Part shown: positions 11,516-22,568 of the stretch, piece by piece
Numbering within the stretch: position 1 is the stretch's first letter
How the letters are laid out: the number at the start of each line of letters is the position of its first letter
Source: Schizochytrium sp. TIO01
Lineage: Eukaryota; Sar; Bigyra; Thraustochytrida; Thraustochytriidae
NCBI GenBank assembly: GCA_004764695.1
Contig: SMSO01000005.1
Span: 285,501 to 349,500, forward strand
Length of the DNA stretch: 64,000 nt
Direction of reading: 5' to 3'
Position numbers and translations under genes: made by a program
The notes under the pieces: model-generated
Databases searched by the model: none
Told to the model about the DNA's origin: nothing
What the model saw: the letters and a program-made list of their open reading frames with translations, nothing else

Positions 11516-14500
11516 TGGGCCGGCCCGGACAGGTTCTCGATCATGTAATTAGTCTGCATGATAGCCTGATGCACCTCACCTGCGCACATAATGGATTGAC
11601 GCCAGTTCGGTCTCAAGACTTGGACTCGAGAGGTTTTGCAAGTTGCACATGATCACTTTAGGACTTGCGAAACCTTGTAAGGCACTATAGAGATGAAATG
11701 AAACTTTAACTCATGATTTCTGCTAGCTAGGTATCAGGTATTTGTAGTCTGACCTGAAAATAGGAGTAGTGTTGCGCTAGCGTTAGATACCACAATTTGC
11801 CAAGGTAGGTACGTATAGTCACAAAATATGATCAGCCTAAATAAGAAACAAGCTGACCTGCCAGAGATGGGAAACAGTTTATGAAAAGATCAATTGATTC
11901 TATCTGGTACACACTGAGGAAATGCGAATGGCTGAGTTCATATCCCGAGCTTCTCTGGATGCGGCTGGGCTTCACCCTAGTTGTGGCGACTGACAAAGCT
12001 GCTAAAAGATATTGCCCGCGGCCCGCTAGCCCGCCGAAGGCTTTGGTCGCACTGGCTTAGCGCCTGATCAGTTGTTGCTCACCTCGGCCCCAAATTTCCT
12101 AGCTAGAATAAAATAGGAAACCTAAAAATATGAATTATCCTTCTTACTAGTAAAATAGTTATCATAAAGTAAAGAAAAGAAATATAATAACTTTATAGAG
12201 GACCATATGCCGACAACCAGTAAGATCAAGGGGTAGGAGGTAGAAGACTCAATAAGGAAGTTTAAACTTGGTTCCTTCCTTCCTTACATATACGACAGAA
12301 TATGGAAATATAAACATCCATAAGCGAAGCCACGATTTCACTCTTGTGGCATTTACCAAAACACACTCGTCGGGCATTTTCGGTTGCCTTCGACCCTTCC
12401 AGTTCCAAATTGGAAACAAAAAAATGAAAAGTTTTATTCCCCTTTACTTTTCCCTTCCTTAGTCCCATTTTTTTTAATCACTTCATAAGGCGGAATTGCA
12501 GTGGAAAGAAAAGGAAAAGAAAAGACTTTTTGACCTTGTAAACTAGGTAGGCACCCCTTACTATTTTTATTTCAAAATAGTAAGCAAAAGCGATGCTACA
12601 CATATGCCTCATTTTCATTTGGTTCATATTTTTGGTAGATATATATAGATTTCATTAAAAAATATTCTTTTTTACATTTAATAATAATGATAGAAATATT
12701 AAAAGAAAAGAAAACTAAAATATCTGGAGACGAATATTTATAGCTGATGATAAAAAGCTTTTAAGGTTTTTTTGTCTTTTTTTCAATTTACGAAAAAGTA
12801 CAACTATGCTGTTGTTTGTGCAGTTCTTAGACTATTGACTAAACTGGCGGTGCTAGCAGCATGTTGTCAACAAATACATCGATCGGTCCCAAGTACCTAT
12901 AGCAATCTGTGTAGAGTCTACTTCTCCTATGAATTGTTTCAATTGAGCAAAAGCTCATACATATCTCATGGCTGTGGTTCGAGAATGCCGACATTCATCA
13001 TCGATATTCTTTAACAGAGTACTGCTATGAGCGAGTTTGCGACTATCCGCGACATCTTGCAGTTTACAATATAAAGAGCACCTGTATAGCTGAGTTTCTA
13101 TACCTATATTTTGAAATAGCTTCTGTACTTTATTCGAGAGAAGCAAATGGTGCAAGGGACTGTCTCTTGAAATTGTCGCTCAAGATAATGTGTGGGCACA
13201 TTCTGCGCAAGCCTGCACTGGCATTGCGCTTCTGAATGCAACACGGCCCTTCAAATTTCCTTAAGGACACTTACGATTTTGAGCAGCTTTCCGAGGAAGT
13301 GCAGCTTCAGCACGTTAGCGCTCATACACTCTTCGCGCTAGCATTCATCTTTAAAGGAAGCGCAGCTTAATTATGCTCTATTTCGACTATCGAGTCCAGG
13401 TCAGGCTAATCGCGTTGCTTTGAAAGTTATTCCCCCTTTGAGCCAAGAACTTTAGTCAGTCTTTCTGGTCCTGCAGAGCCACCGAAGCTGTCCTGCTAGA
13501 ACACTTGCATTCTGTAAGTTGCCGAGTATCAGGTAGCTAGGTAAGTACATACGCACGTGCGGAACATACGCATACGTATGTCGCCTTTGCTTGTTGGCTT
13601 GCCGTGGACTTCGCGATGATTTCCACGATTTCTTCCTTCATTTCTTCTTCGGTCTCGCTTGCGAAGAAGCATCTCAAGGCCAAAACCAACTTTAGAGTAA
13701 ACACTCGCTCTCGAGTCATTTTGCGTTATTTTGCAAAACCGCCCAATCGTTGAATGGGTTTGGAAACCAGCAATTTGCAGTAAAATGTGACACTGGAATT
13801 CAAGTCGCAAAATCGTAAAAGACAGTTGAATACAGGTCTTCTCGGCAGTCTCGAGAGCTCCTTTCCGAGGCTGTTAAACCCTCGAGGGAATAGAATTCAC
13901 TCTCATATGGCGAGTTTGTGGCCGGTTTGCGAGTATGACGAGGGCGGTTTCGAACTTGGTCTGCGGTCGCTGCACTTTCCAGTCTAAGGGTTGTTGCCAA
14001 AGGTCGTACCTACGTGAAAAAGTGCTCCCGACAGGCCACGCAAAGTGCGCCTCTCTCGCTCCGCTCTTCGTGCCCTCTGGCTAAAGCTTATACGGAGCTT
14101 CGAACACGCGCGGCCAGAAGAATTGAACCCGTTCAAGCAGAAAACGCAACGCAGAACCTCATGGGTAAATGTGAAGTATGTGTTCAACAGCAATGGATCA
14201 TCCAAATACTTCAATCCATCAGACTTCAGAATTGTTGGAAAAACAAACAAAGCTGTAGCAATGGTTTCCATGTTGTTTATTTTTTCTTTTTATGATTTAT
14301 AAAAAGCCAGATTAAAAAAGGGGAAAAAAGGAAAGAAGTGATATACTAAGAGCCCTACGGTGCTCCACGGTACTCCTACTAGCACTTGCCCCTTAGAATC
14401 GATGAATAAGAGGGAGCGAGGACCTCGTGCTCGCTCTGGTGCACCCACCTAAGGTCTTCCGTCGCACCGAGCGAGGGCGAGAATACACTGTGCGTGCAGG

Positions 14501-16372
14501 AGAGAGAGAGAGTGTGTGAGTGTGTGAGAGAGAGTATGATCGGTGTTCGTCGAGCTCGTATGTCTCGTTTGGAGAAGACATCAGCTTTGGAGAAATCAAG
14601 AGCTCGGGATGGCCTCGAAGATCAGAATCGTTTTCTTTCCCACATATCTTGGCTTTTTCTTCTTCTTTCTTCTGCCTAGCTAGGTGCATAAATAAATTGT
14701 TTCTTATAATTACAACAACAAAAATGGTTGAATCAGCTTTCAGGTTCTTTCTCGATTGAAATCACAGAGCAGCGGATATAACATTTTAACATGTAGCAGC
14801 AAGTCTCAACGTGTGTCTGTTGGCCGGACCTCGCGTCCCGCTGTGCTAATCCTACTTACTGCTCAAGTTATCCACGTCACTTATTTATCCATCAGGCTTC
14901 TTCATTCATTTTGCACCCATTTGCTCACTTTACACTCTCTGTAGAACCCCTTCTTACTTAGGGTGCTCGAATTATTGGAAATAAAAAGCAGTTCAACGAG
15001 TTCAACGAAATCAAGGTTGGATCAGGAATGTTAAAAAAAAGGTTCAAGAGCTCCAGTTTTGGCATCAAATGTCATGGCAAGCCCATGGATATACTGAGAT
15101 ACACGCTGTCGAGGAGCTTTGAAAGTAGAGCGCACGGGTTTAGGACTTGATGCAGGTGCCGGCGAATCGCCGAGCACGTGCAGATCTGTGACGAACTTCG
15201 ACGGCTTAACGAAAGAGGTTTTAACAGATGCGAATGTGGATATTACAAGTACTACGTCCATGAAATCAAAGGCTTCCGGCGATACCTCTCGCGCGGAGTA
15301 AAAGCAGGCGAGAGGCAGCGACCAGCGGCAAGCGCAAAAGACGCTTTCATCTCACCGGGGAGTCCCCGTTGACTCTGCTGAACAAGGGTGGAAGCCTCGA
15401 GGAGGCGGCATAGAGGACGCCTCTTGTGCGGCGTGGTTTACGCCGAATCACTCCAAATAGAGAAATTCTTCCAGCCCTCAATCTCATGCTATGGCTTCCA
15501 ACTGTATCCAGGAATATTAAGCTTGGAAACTTTTTGAATGGCTAGCTACCCCGCCTCTCATGGATGGAGCCAGAGTGCGAGGAAGTTCATTGATTTCATA
15601 AAGAATTCATCAAAGATTCCAACTTTGAAGGCACATGTGTTTCTATAAGATAGCAGCTGAAAGAATAATAATAGCGCTGCTGCACGTGCAGGGAGATAAT
15701 GGATAATAACTAGTCGGTCACGAAGATCGCGTTGTGATTGATGATGGGGGATAGATACTGAGATAGAGGAGCGCTGGATAGAGGTATTTTGATGACGATG
15801 GGTGATAGTAGATATTGATAAACAGTTTGATCCGCATGTTCTTCATTTCCCTTATTCTTCGTCTTCTTAAAATCAGCAAAAGTGTTTAAGAAATGGGGAA
15901 AACGACACAACGAGATCAAACTCTCAGTGTGCAGTGGGAGTAGTCTCGAGACTGGGTGGAATGTGATAGCAGGAAGAAGCACAGGAACACAGAAGAGGCG
16001 GTAGAGGGATAAAAGGGACTGATGGATGTTTTTGGCGTAGTGCACCATTCAATGGGAGTATCAAACACTGTCGCAATATGAAAAGAGAAGGAAACTTACT
16101 TGAACCTATTCCTCTTTGTGGCGTGACTTTTTTTAAAGTCTTGCCGGCTACTTGGTTGAGGAGTTGAGATAGCAAAGGTAACTCAACAACCTTGTTGTTT
16201 TAGTTAGAGAAGAATTAATTAAGAAAAAGAAAAAAATACCACAAAAGGAGAGGACACTTGCTTACACGAGTAAAAAAGTAAAACAAAGTTCGATCGATTT
16301 AAAAAGACTTCTCCGCCCTAGCTCCACTGAAGAATGTATCGCTGTAATGCAATTGAAGTCGGTGGACTCGAC
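11516..16372. other. Intergenic spacer, no credible gene
   Basis: This alternates AT-rich parts (about 12110-12200, 12600-12780) with GC-richer blocks (13850-14130, 15080-15430). The GC-richer blocks show short frames on both strands, typical of non-coding GC-rich DNA. CCTT repeats occur near 12272-12287. The stretch 15710-16175 holds two overlapping minus-strand frames (112 and 83 codons) without motifs. I see no RNA gene. Confidence 0.55.
14501..14534 (+). repeat. GA/GT dinucleotide microsatellite
   Basis: AG repeated six times, then TGTGTGAG twice, then GA repeats. It is a compound dinucleotide tract. Confidence 0.85.
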
Positions 16373-16388
16373 AGCAAAACCAAAACTT
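16373..16388 (+). promoter_or_regulatory. Shared upstream element AGCAAAACCAAAACTT
   Basis: Identical over 16 bases to 3591-3606 and located 125 bp before the ATG at 16498. See that entry for the third, shorter copy. Confidence 0.5.
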
Positions 16389-16413
16389 GAGCCAACACTT
16401 AATACTTAAAACG

Positions 16414-16425
16414 AAACAAATCGCA
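16414..16425 (+). promoter_or_regulatory. Shared upstream 12-mer AAACAAATCGCA
   Basis: This 12-mer is 84 bp before the ATG at 16498 and recurs at 25718-25729, 166 bp before the ATG at 25884. It is confined to the two codon-biased paralogs, so it may be a site for their stronger expression or just retained ancestry. Confidence 0.35.
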
Positions 16426-16450
16426 TTCGCATTGGCAGAACTTGCCAGAG

Positions 16451-16490
16451 TATAATAATCCCCATACATATATATAGACAGATATATATT
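16451..16490 (+). promoter_or_regulatory. Candidate TATA region
   Basis: TATAATAA lies at 16451-16458, TATATATA at 16469-16476 and a further ATATATAT a few bases on. The last two are so near the ATG (under 30 bp) that they may lie in the leader; the first is the better TATA candidate. Confidence 0.3.
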
Positions 16491-16497
16491 TCCAGCC

Positions 16498-18159
16498 ATG
16501 TCTTCAAAGGTTGACTCAACCAGCATGGCCGCTTTGGATGATGGTTTTGAGACTGATCGTCCTCAGCGCAACCTGAATGCTTACACGGTAATGCTTCTGT
16601 TGGTTGCCATCTTTGGTGGTCTTATCTTCGGCCTCGACATCGGTACTACTGCTACAACCTCAATGACTTCTTTCCGTGAGACTATGGGCATTCCTGTTCT
16701 CACATCTGGAGAAAAGGACGCGTCTTCAACTACTGCCCAGATTAACCAGTTCACCTACGTGTTCCATGCCACATGCCTCGTGGGTGCTCCCTTTGCTGGA
16801 TTTATTTCTGACCGTGTCGGTCGTAAGCCTGTGATTTGCATTGCTGCAACTATCTTCATGCTTGGATCCCTTTGGCAGTCTCTTGCCGGTCTCATTACCA
16901 CCTCGTTTGCCTGGAAGTCTATCATCATTGGTCGTGCCTTTGGTGGTGTCGGTCTCGGCTTTATGCTTACCATGGCCCCAGTTTACACTGCTGAGCTGAT
17001 GCCTGCCCAGTGGCGTGGTAAGGCCATTACGATTTTCCAGCTTTCTATCACCATTGGAATCTTCATCATGGCCATCTACAACAACTTCATGTCTGAAACC
17101 TGGGGCTGGCGTCTTGGTATTGCTCTGCAAATTATCCCTTGCATGCTTACCATCTTCTTTATGGTTTTCGTATTCCCGGAGAGCCCTCGTTACCTCGTTA
17201 AGGTTGGAAAGGATGAGGAAGCCATGGTTGCCCTTCGCCACCTTGCCCATGGAACCCCTGAGGCTGACAAGGTTGTTGAATTCGAGATGGAGCAGATTAA
17301 GAAGGAGGTTTCTGTCGAGATGGAGGCTGGCGAAGGTAGCATCTTTGAGCTTTTCCACGGTGACAATGTTGTCTCCCTTCTCTGTGCTGGTGGTGTTGCG
17401 TTTTCTCAGAACGTTACTGGTGTTAACTGGTTCATTAACTACGCTACAACGCTTTTCAGTTCTCTTGGATTTGATGCTTTTGAGTACGATCTTATCCTTA
17501 AGGCTATCAATGTTGGTGCTACACTCATTGCCATCCCTCTTATTGACCGTGTTGGCCGTAAGCCCCTTACTGTTTGGGGTACGACCTTTGCGATCGCTGC
17601 ATTCTTCCTCATCGCCGTGGTTATTTCTGCTGCCGGAATCAATGTCAACACCAGTGATGCCACTGGTACCACCTACGGTGTTCAGCTCTTCTCCGTTGTG
17701 ATGATTTTTGCCTTTCAGGCTGTATATGCCATCACCTGGGGTCCGCTTGGTTGGATTCTCCCTGCCGAGTCCTTCTCTCTTCGTGTTCGTGGTGTCGGCA
17801 TGGCCTCCTGTGTTTCCCTCAACTTCTTCACCAACATTCTCCTTGGTGATGTTGGTTACGATCGCATCTACAGTGCCACAAACCTTCAGGTCGCCTGCTT
17901 TGTGCTTGTTGCCCTTAACATCATCATTGCCTACCCTGTCGTAACCCTCCTTCAGCCCGAAACCCGTGGCCTTGAGCTTGAGGACCTCCGTAAGGTCTTT
18001 GCCTATGAGAAGGGCGGCAACCCGGTCAAGGGCCACGGTACTATTCGTGAGTTTATCTCCCGCAACCTTGTGCAGACCCGCCAGGTTTACACCTGCAGGT
18101 CGGCAGACCGCACTCTTGGTTTCGACCGCGTCAAGCAGGCTATGCACAGCGAGCCTTAA
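16498..18159 (+). CDS. Sugar porter family transporter, 553 aa, intact, codon-biased
   Basis: Complete intron-less MFS sugar porter with a short N-terminus of about 24 residues before NLNAYTVM and TM1. All signatures are present: GFISDRVGRK, RAFGGVGLG and APVYTAE, PESPR (227-231), QNVTGVN with NY (304-315), DRVGRK, GPLGW and PAES, and PETRG. The charged tail follows (LEDLRKVFAYEKGGN, KGHGTIREF, QTRQVYTC, LGFDRV). The start is the first in-frame ATG, with a fungal-type context (CAGCCATG). Codon use is strongly biased to GGT, GCC, CTT, AAG and GAG, with no TTA, CTA or TCA codons over most of its length; this suggests high expression and leaves a long antisense open frame that I regard as an artefact. 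It probably takes up a hexose-type sugar with H+ across the plasma membrane; the exact substrate is unknown. Confidence 0.97.
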   Translation: MSSKVDSTSMAALDDGFETDRPQRNLNAYTVMLLLVAIFGGLIFGLDIGTTATTSMTSFRETMGIPVLTSGEKDASSTTAQINQFTYVFHATCLVGAPFAGFISDRVGRKPVICIAATIFMLGSLWQSLAGLITTSFAWKSIIIGRAFGGVGLGFMLTMAPVYTAELMPAQWRGKAITIFQLSITIGIFIMAIYNNFMSETWGWRLGIALQIIPCMLTIFFMVFVFPESPRYLVKVGKDEEAMVALRHLAHGTPEADKVVEFEMEQIKKEVSVEMEAGEGSIFELFHGDNVVSLLCAGGVAFSQNVTGVNWFINYATTLFSSLGFDAFEYDLILKAINVGATLIAIPLIDRVGRKPLTVWGTTFAIAAFFLIAVVISAAGINVNTSDATGTTYGVQLFSVVMIFAFQAVYAITWGPLGWILPAESFSLRVRGVGMASCVSLNFFTNILLGDVGYDRIYSATNLQVACFVLVALNIIIAYPVVTLLQPETRGLELEDLRKVFAYEKGGNPVKGHGTIREFISRNLVQTRQVYTCRSADRTLGFDRVKQAMHSEP

Positions 18160-20087
18160 GAAGCATGCCTCGAAAAGCTGTTTTTCAACAATACCCTTGC
18201 AATACTATCTATTTTGATTGTTATGCCATTTGCAGTTCGTTCAACTGCTTCCTGTGTGGCCCCCTTCTTTATTTCGTATCCAGACTCAGCTCTATACTAT
18301 TTTATCACTCGAGCCCGGTGTTCCTCACCGGCAATCTTTATCTCTTTAAGTCTATCTTTATGTTTCTTTTGTCACCTCTACGTCTTTTGGGGTCCCGGGG
18401 CGTATAACTTGCGGACATTGAAGTGCTCCAAAGGTACAAAGTAGTTTCGGCCCGCTACCGGCAGTGTTGTTCAAATGCAATATCAGGGGCCTTATATTGG
18501 GCTTTATTTATGCCCGCGCGAGTTGCATTCCCCGGGTTATCATGCATGTCAAGCTCTCGAGGACCTCTTTGTTGATTGTCTAGCGCAATGCCTGACATTC
18601 AACAATGTTCTTGTCCTCACTTCTAACCTCGCAGACTAGTGGGTTTTGTTGGCAGCAGAGACGATTCTCTTTGATGTTGCATCTTGCAGGCGATGCACAG
18701 GCAACGAATGCTATCTCGCTGCTCAGCGTGGCGTTTGGACATCAAAGTCATGGTGCTCGAGAGAGACTAGGACGCAACACAACCCGTGCGCTTCAAATAA
18801 AAGATTATGTTCCATCCTGCTCTCTGCAGCCTTCGAACCAAACAAGGCATTGCTCAAATGGAAATTTTGATATCATAAATCTTCATGGCCCATACAATCA
18901 ATGATGGTATCGCCCAAAGTTTGGTTCAGTTATCCAAATATGTCCATTATGTTATTGCCTACATCTTGTAGATCAAATGAAAGGTTCGTTTCAAAATTGA
19001 CGATGATCAAGTCTTCTTTCATGAACGGGGCACTAGCAACTGCTATACATAGGTTTGACGTTAAACACTGTTTTTGAAAATCGCACGTGCGCCGTGCTTG
19101 CACGTGAAACATGGAACACTTTAAAGAGAAATTCCCGAAAATTGCGAGACTAACTCTGTAGATAAAATGGTTCAACCTTTGGGTCACTGCGCTCGCCTGG
19201 CCAGCCCTCTCTGACAGTGTTAATGCCAAAGGTCGGGCTATTGTCTAGTGCATGGTTGGTTAAAGAGTTGTTGCTGCGTTGCAGGAAAACCCTCAATCTT
19301 TATAACGCAATTTGCCACCGAAAAAACACACCTGAGATTTTCCGAACAGTAATTCTAAAGTTGGTGAGCACGGCCTCAGATTGCGTACATCTATTGCGTG
19401 GTCACCGTGCAATCGAAGGGAAATCCATCTTCACTATGCTTTGTTTGTTTGTTTTTTGGAGGAGGAGGGGGGGGGGGAAGAAAGAATTGAATTTGCGACG
19501 GTTTGGATCTCGAAACCTGAGTCAAAGTCAAAGTGTTTTCCTACTTTCCAAATCCATTCGATCCGCCGCTTATTTATCGTGCCTCGTGCCACAGCCAGAT
19601 CCCGGATCCATCAAGGTTATATGAAAACTCCACGTAATCATCTCTACGACGCTATGCAAGATTGTGTGCAGCAGAGGGGCTTTCTTTACTTGGTGAAATC
19701 TCAGATTGCCGCTTTTCGAAAATGTTTACAGCCTTGCTACTCGCCAGCTAGCTGGTGTTATATGCACGGAACCCATGCGGAACCTTTGTAGATCGGGACA
19801 CATCTCTACAATCATGTCGCCTTGTGGGACAATTGCAACAGCTCATATAGAAGTGGGTAGGTACTAGTAATTCTTTCGCAAAAGCTCCTTTTATTCTTAT
19901 TAAAGACATACATTTGTTTACGTGCTGGAAGGAGCGCTGAAGGAAGAAAGGTTGCTGGGTTTTCTTTATTTCTTTCTTTCTTGCGGTAGGTAGGTACGTA
20001 CTAATACATGATACTTTTAAAAGTTCTTTAGAGCACAGGTAGTTCTCTTTTCATATGATTCTTCTCTTTCATTTTCAAAAAAAAATT
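18160..20087. other. Intergenic spacer, no credible gene
   Basis: A T-rich 3' flank about 250 bp long follows the 16498 gene. The rest has only short frames; the longest (19217-19624 and 19381-19791) overlap in different frames and run through the G-rich tract at 19467, so they are not credible. Confidence 0.55.
19440..19477 (+). repeat. TTTG repeats followed by GGA units and G11
   Basis: TTTG units lead into GGAGGA and then an uninterrupted run of eleven G at 19467-19477. It is a low-complexity tract. Confidence 0.8.
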
Positions 20088-20200
20088 GAAAAAAAAAAGA
20101 AAAGAAAAAGAAAAGAAAGAAAGACAAAAAAGAGCGAAAGCTGAAGGAGTAGGTCATTACCTTTTCTTTTTCTTTTTTCTTTTCTTTTTTCTTTCTTTTC
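20088..20200. repeat. Purine/pyrimidine mirror-type inverted repeat
   Basis: An A/G-only arm (20088-20134, AAAAG/AAAG units) faces a T/C-only arm (20161-20200, TTTTC/TTTC units) across a spacer of about 27 bases. The arms are largely complementary, so the region could fold as a long imperfect hairpin. Confidence 0.6.
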
Positions 20201-22548
20201 AGAAAAGTAAAATATAAAATTGTACTATCAAAGCTAGGGCAAATTCACGTGCACGAATTGGACCTCGAAGATGTGGCTACGAGTGGCTCGGGCAACTTGA
20301 AGCAAGAGCCGTCCGAGTTTACTTCGAGAAGACCAGTGCTGGCAGGTTGAGCTCAAGTGAAAGGGCTGCGGCGACAGTGGCGGACGCAAAGTCCGCGGAC
20401 TGCAACGGCGGAGGATTGCTTCGCTTTCCAAGTTTTGCTCACCGTCGGGGCTTTTATCGCCCGACTCCCTCGTTCAGCCGTCTAAAGTTTTTGTTTTGGG
20501 CAGGATCAGGAAGTCGAAAACAAAAGGAACTGAAGATCAACAGGTGATACCAAATCACCGCGACTTACTTAGCCTATAAGTTGTCTCATTTACCTACAAT
20601 AATAGAATTCCTGCGGAGTTTGAAAGTTCTAGTTCATCCTTGGTGATAGAATGTAGAGATGGAAGTTGATCAAGGTAGATAGCTGCATGTCACGATATAT
20701 TATATGGCGCTGAGGTCTGGTGCAAAACCATACGAAACACATTCTTATTTGGGGCCGAATGCTTCCGAAGGTTTGCTGTACAGGAAAATACTTTTCTGCA
20801 TTGACCAAGGGTTCAACGCGTGACGCCATTTATCAAGTCTTTGAGAAATGCATTTTCGAAAAGATTTACAGAGTTCTGAAGGTAGCGGCCATCTCAGTGC
20901 CAGGGTTTCTCTCGTTTATGTCAAAATTTCAGGATGCAAGTGCTCGAAAGCAGCTATTGCTAAACATTTTGTTCGTAGAAGTCAAAGTCCAGCTTAAGCA
21001 GGCAGCAGCCCAAGTTTCACCCTAAAGTCTTTGTGGCTGCCCGTCGCACACCGGTCATTAACTGGGATTAGCTCTTCAAATCTGAGGGTTGTTAAGATCT
21101 CCACTGTAGAATCGTTTTTTTAGTCGAGAAGGTGGATGGATACCTTACCTTGCACAACTAGCTCAGGGTGATTTTCCAAGGATGTAGCCTAATTTGTTTG
21201 GTCGACAACTAGTCCAACTTCGTGGCGCTCACGACCCCGCTGGGCGATCTCTTTCTGCCACAGAAGTGGAATTTTATTTTGTAAGCCAGCCAAACACTCT
21301 GTTCTTCGATGACAATCTATACCTTTGATTATTGTACCTTGGATGTCGAGCAGTAGTTGCAAGTTGACACCTCACCCATCGGTGATCTTCAATTTCAAGT
21401 TGAGCGACAGAATCGCCTCTGTGCAGCTACAGTACGAACGCTTAAACCCATGGGCGAGTTTCTCATTTTGAGCAGTGCTGAGCAATTCTAAATGTGTATA
21501 GTACAGCTTTGTTCATCTACTAAAATTGCTGGAGCCGAGCTCCTGGCACCTATTCTAGTTGAAAATCTTTCAAGTGTTTGAAGTCCTTTCTCTTTACTCA
21601 CACATATTGAAACAGTTCACCTGGAGTCCCCGTCCATACTAATTGCTATCTGGCCAATTCCGCAGCCTTCTTTATACTTGGTGTATGTCTCTGATGAAAT
21701 TGGCACCTGACAAGTATGCCACCTCCGACGGATGCAGAGATTTCTGTTCGCGCTCAACCTCACTTTCCTAAAGGGGTAAAGGCAGCAGATGAAGTTGCAA
21801 GCGCAGTTCGAACAGCTACTTGTGGAGGGAGGAGGTTGGTAAACTGGAGCGCTTCCACTCTCATGATCTTCTTCAACTTTGGTGGTTGCAGCGGTGAGAA
21901 TGTTGATGTCGTGCGAAGGAGGAGGTTTTCCACTTCTACATTTGGTGCACACCGATCGTTTCTACTCTTATTTAGAAAGCAGTGCATCTATAGTTAATAA
22001 AACTTTCATTATGCTTAGTTCTACTAATAATGGATATAATACTCTACCTTGGTTTTTATCCAATAGCACTTTTGAAAGAATTTGAGTATTATTATTTCTT
22101 TATAAACCAAAGTGCACCGGAGAAAGCGCGAGACTCGAAATTGCAGAGATTTACTGCAAAGCGTGTTGCGGAAAACTAGACGTGCGAACAAAGCGCACAA
22201 AGAAGAGCCGACTATAGAGCTTGGTAGTCAAAACCATACATCCAAACTCAAGTCATTCTCACTGGGCCAAAATATCCTTCTATGCTGTGCTGCACCGCGC
22301 GTGCAGAACGTGCAGAACATGTAGTCCTGTTTGCTAGTGGCAATGAATTTTTCCATTTAGAAAATCAGAAAATCGCATGGTTCGTGGGGAGTGGAAACAA
22401 AAGTAAAGTGCTAACTTCTATTTTTTCACACTGTGTTTCTTATAAAACAATTCGCACTTCCAACGAGAAAGAGGAATTTCATCAATAGGAAAGCTCTACA
22501 GTGTTTAAAAAAATATATTTATTATTAAAAACTCTTAGAAGGTGTGTA

Positions 22549-22568
22549 AAACAAACAAACAAACAAAC
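22549..22568 (+). repeat. Tetranucleotide microsatellite (AAAC)5
   Basis: Five exact AAAC units. Confidence 0.85.

Noticed and set aside
17015-17701. 228-codon plus-strand frame overlapping the 16498 gene
   Set aside because: Alternate-frame shadow of a clearly conserved transporter; its Leu/Ser/Pro-rich content follows from the codon bias.
16726-18147. 473-codon open frame on the minus strand
   Set aside because: Same cause as above, antisense to the 16498 transporter.
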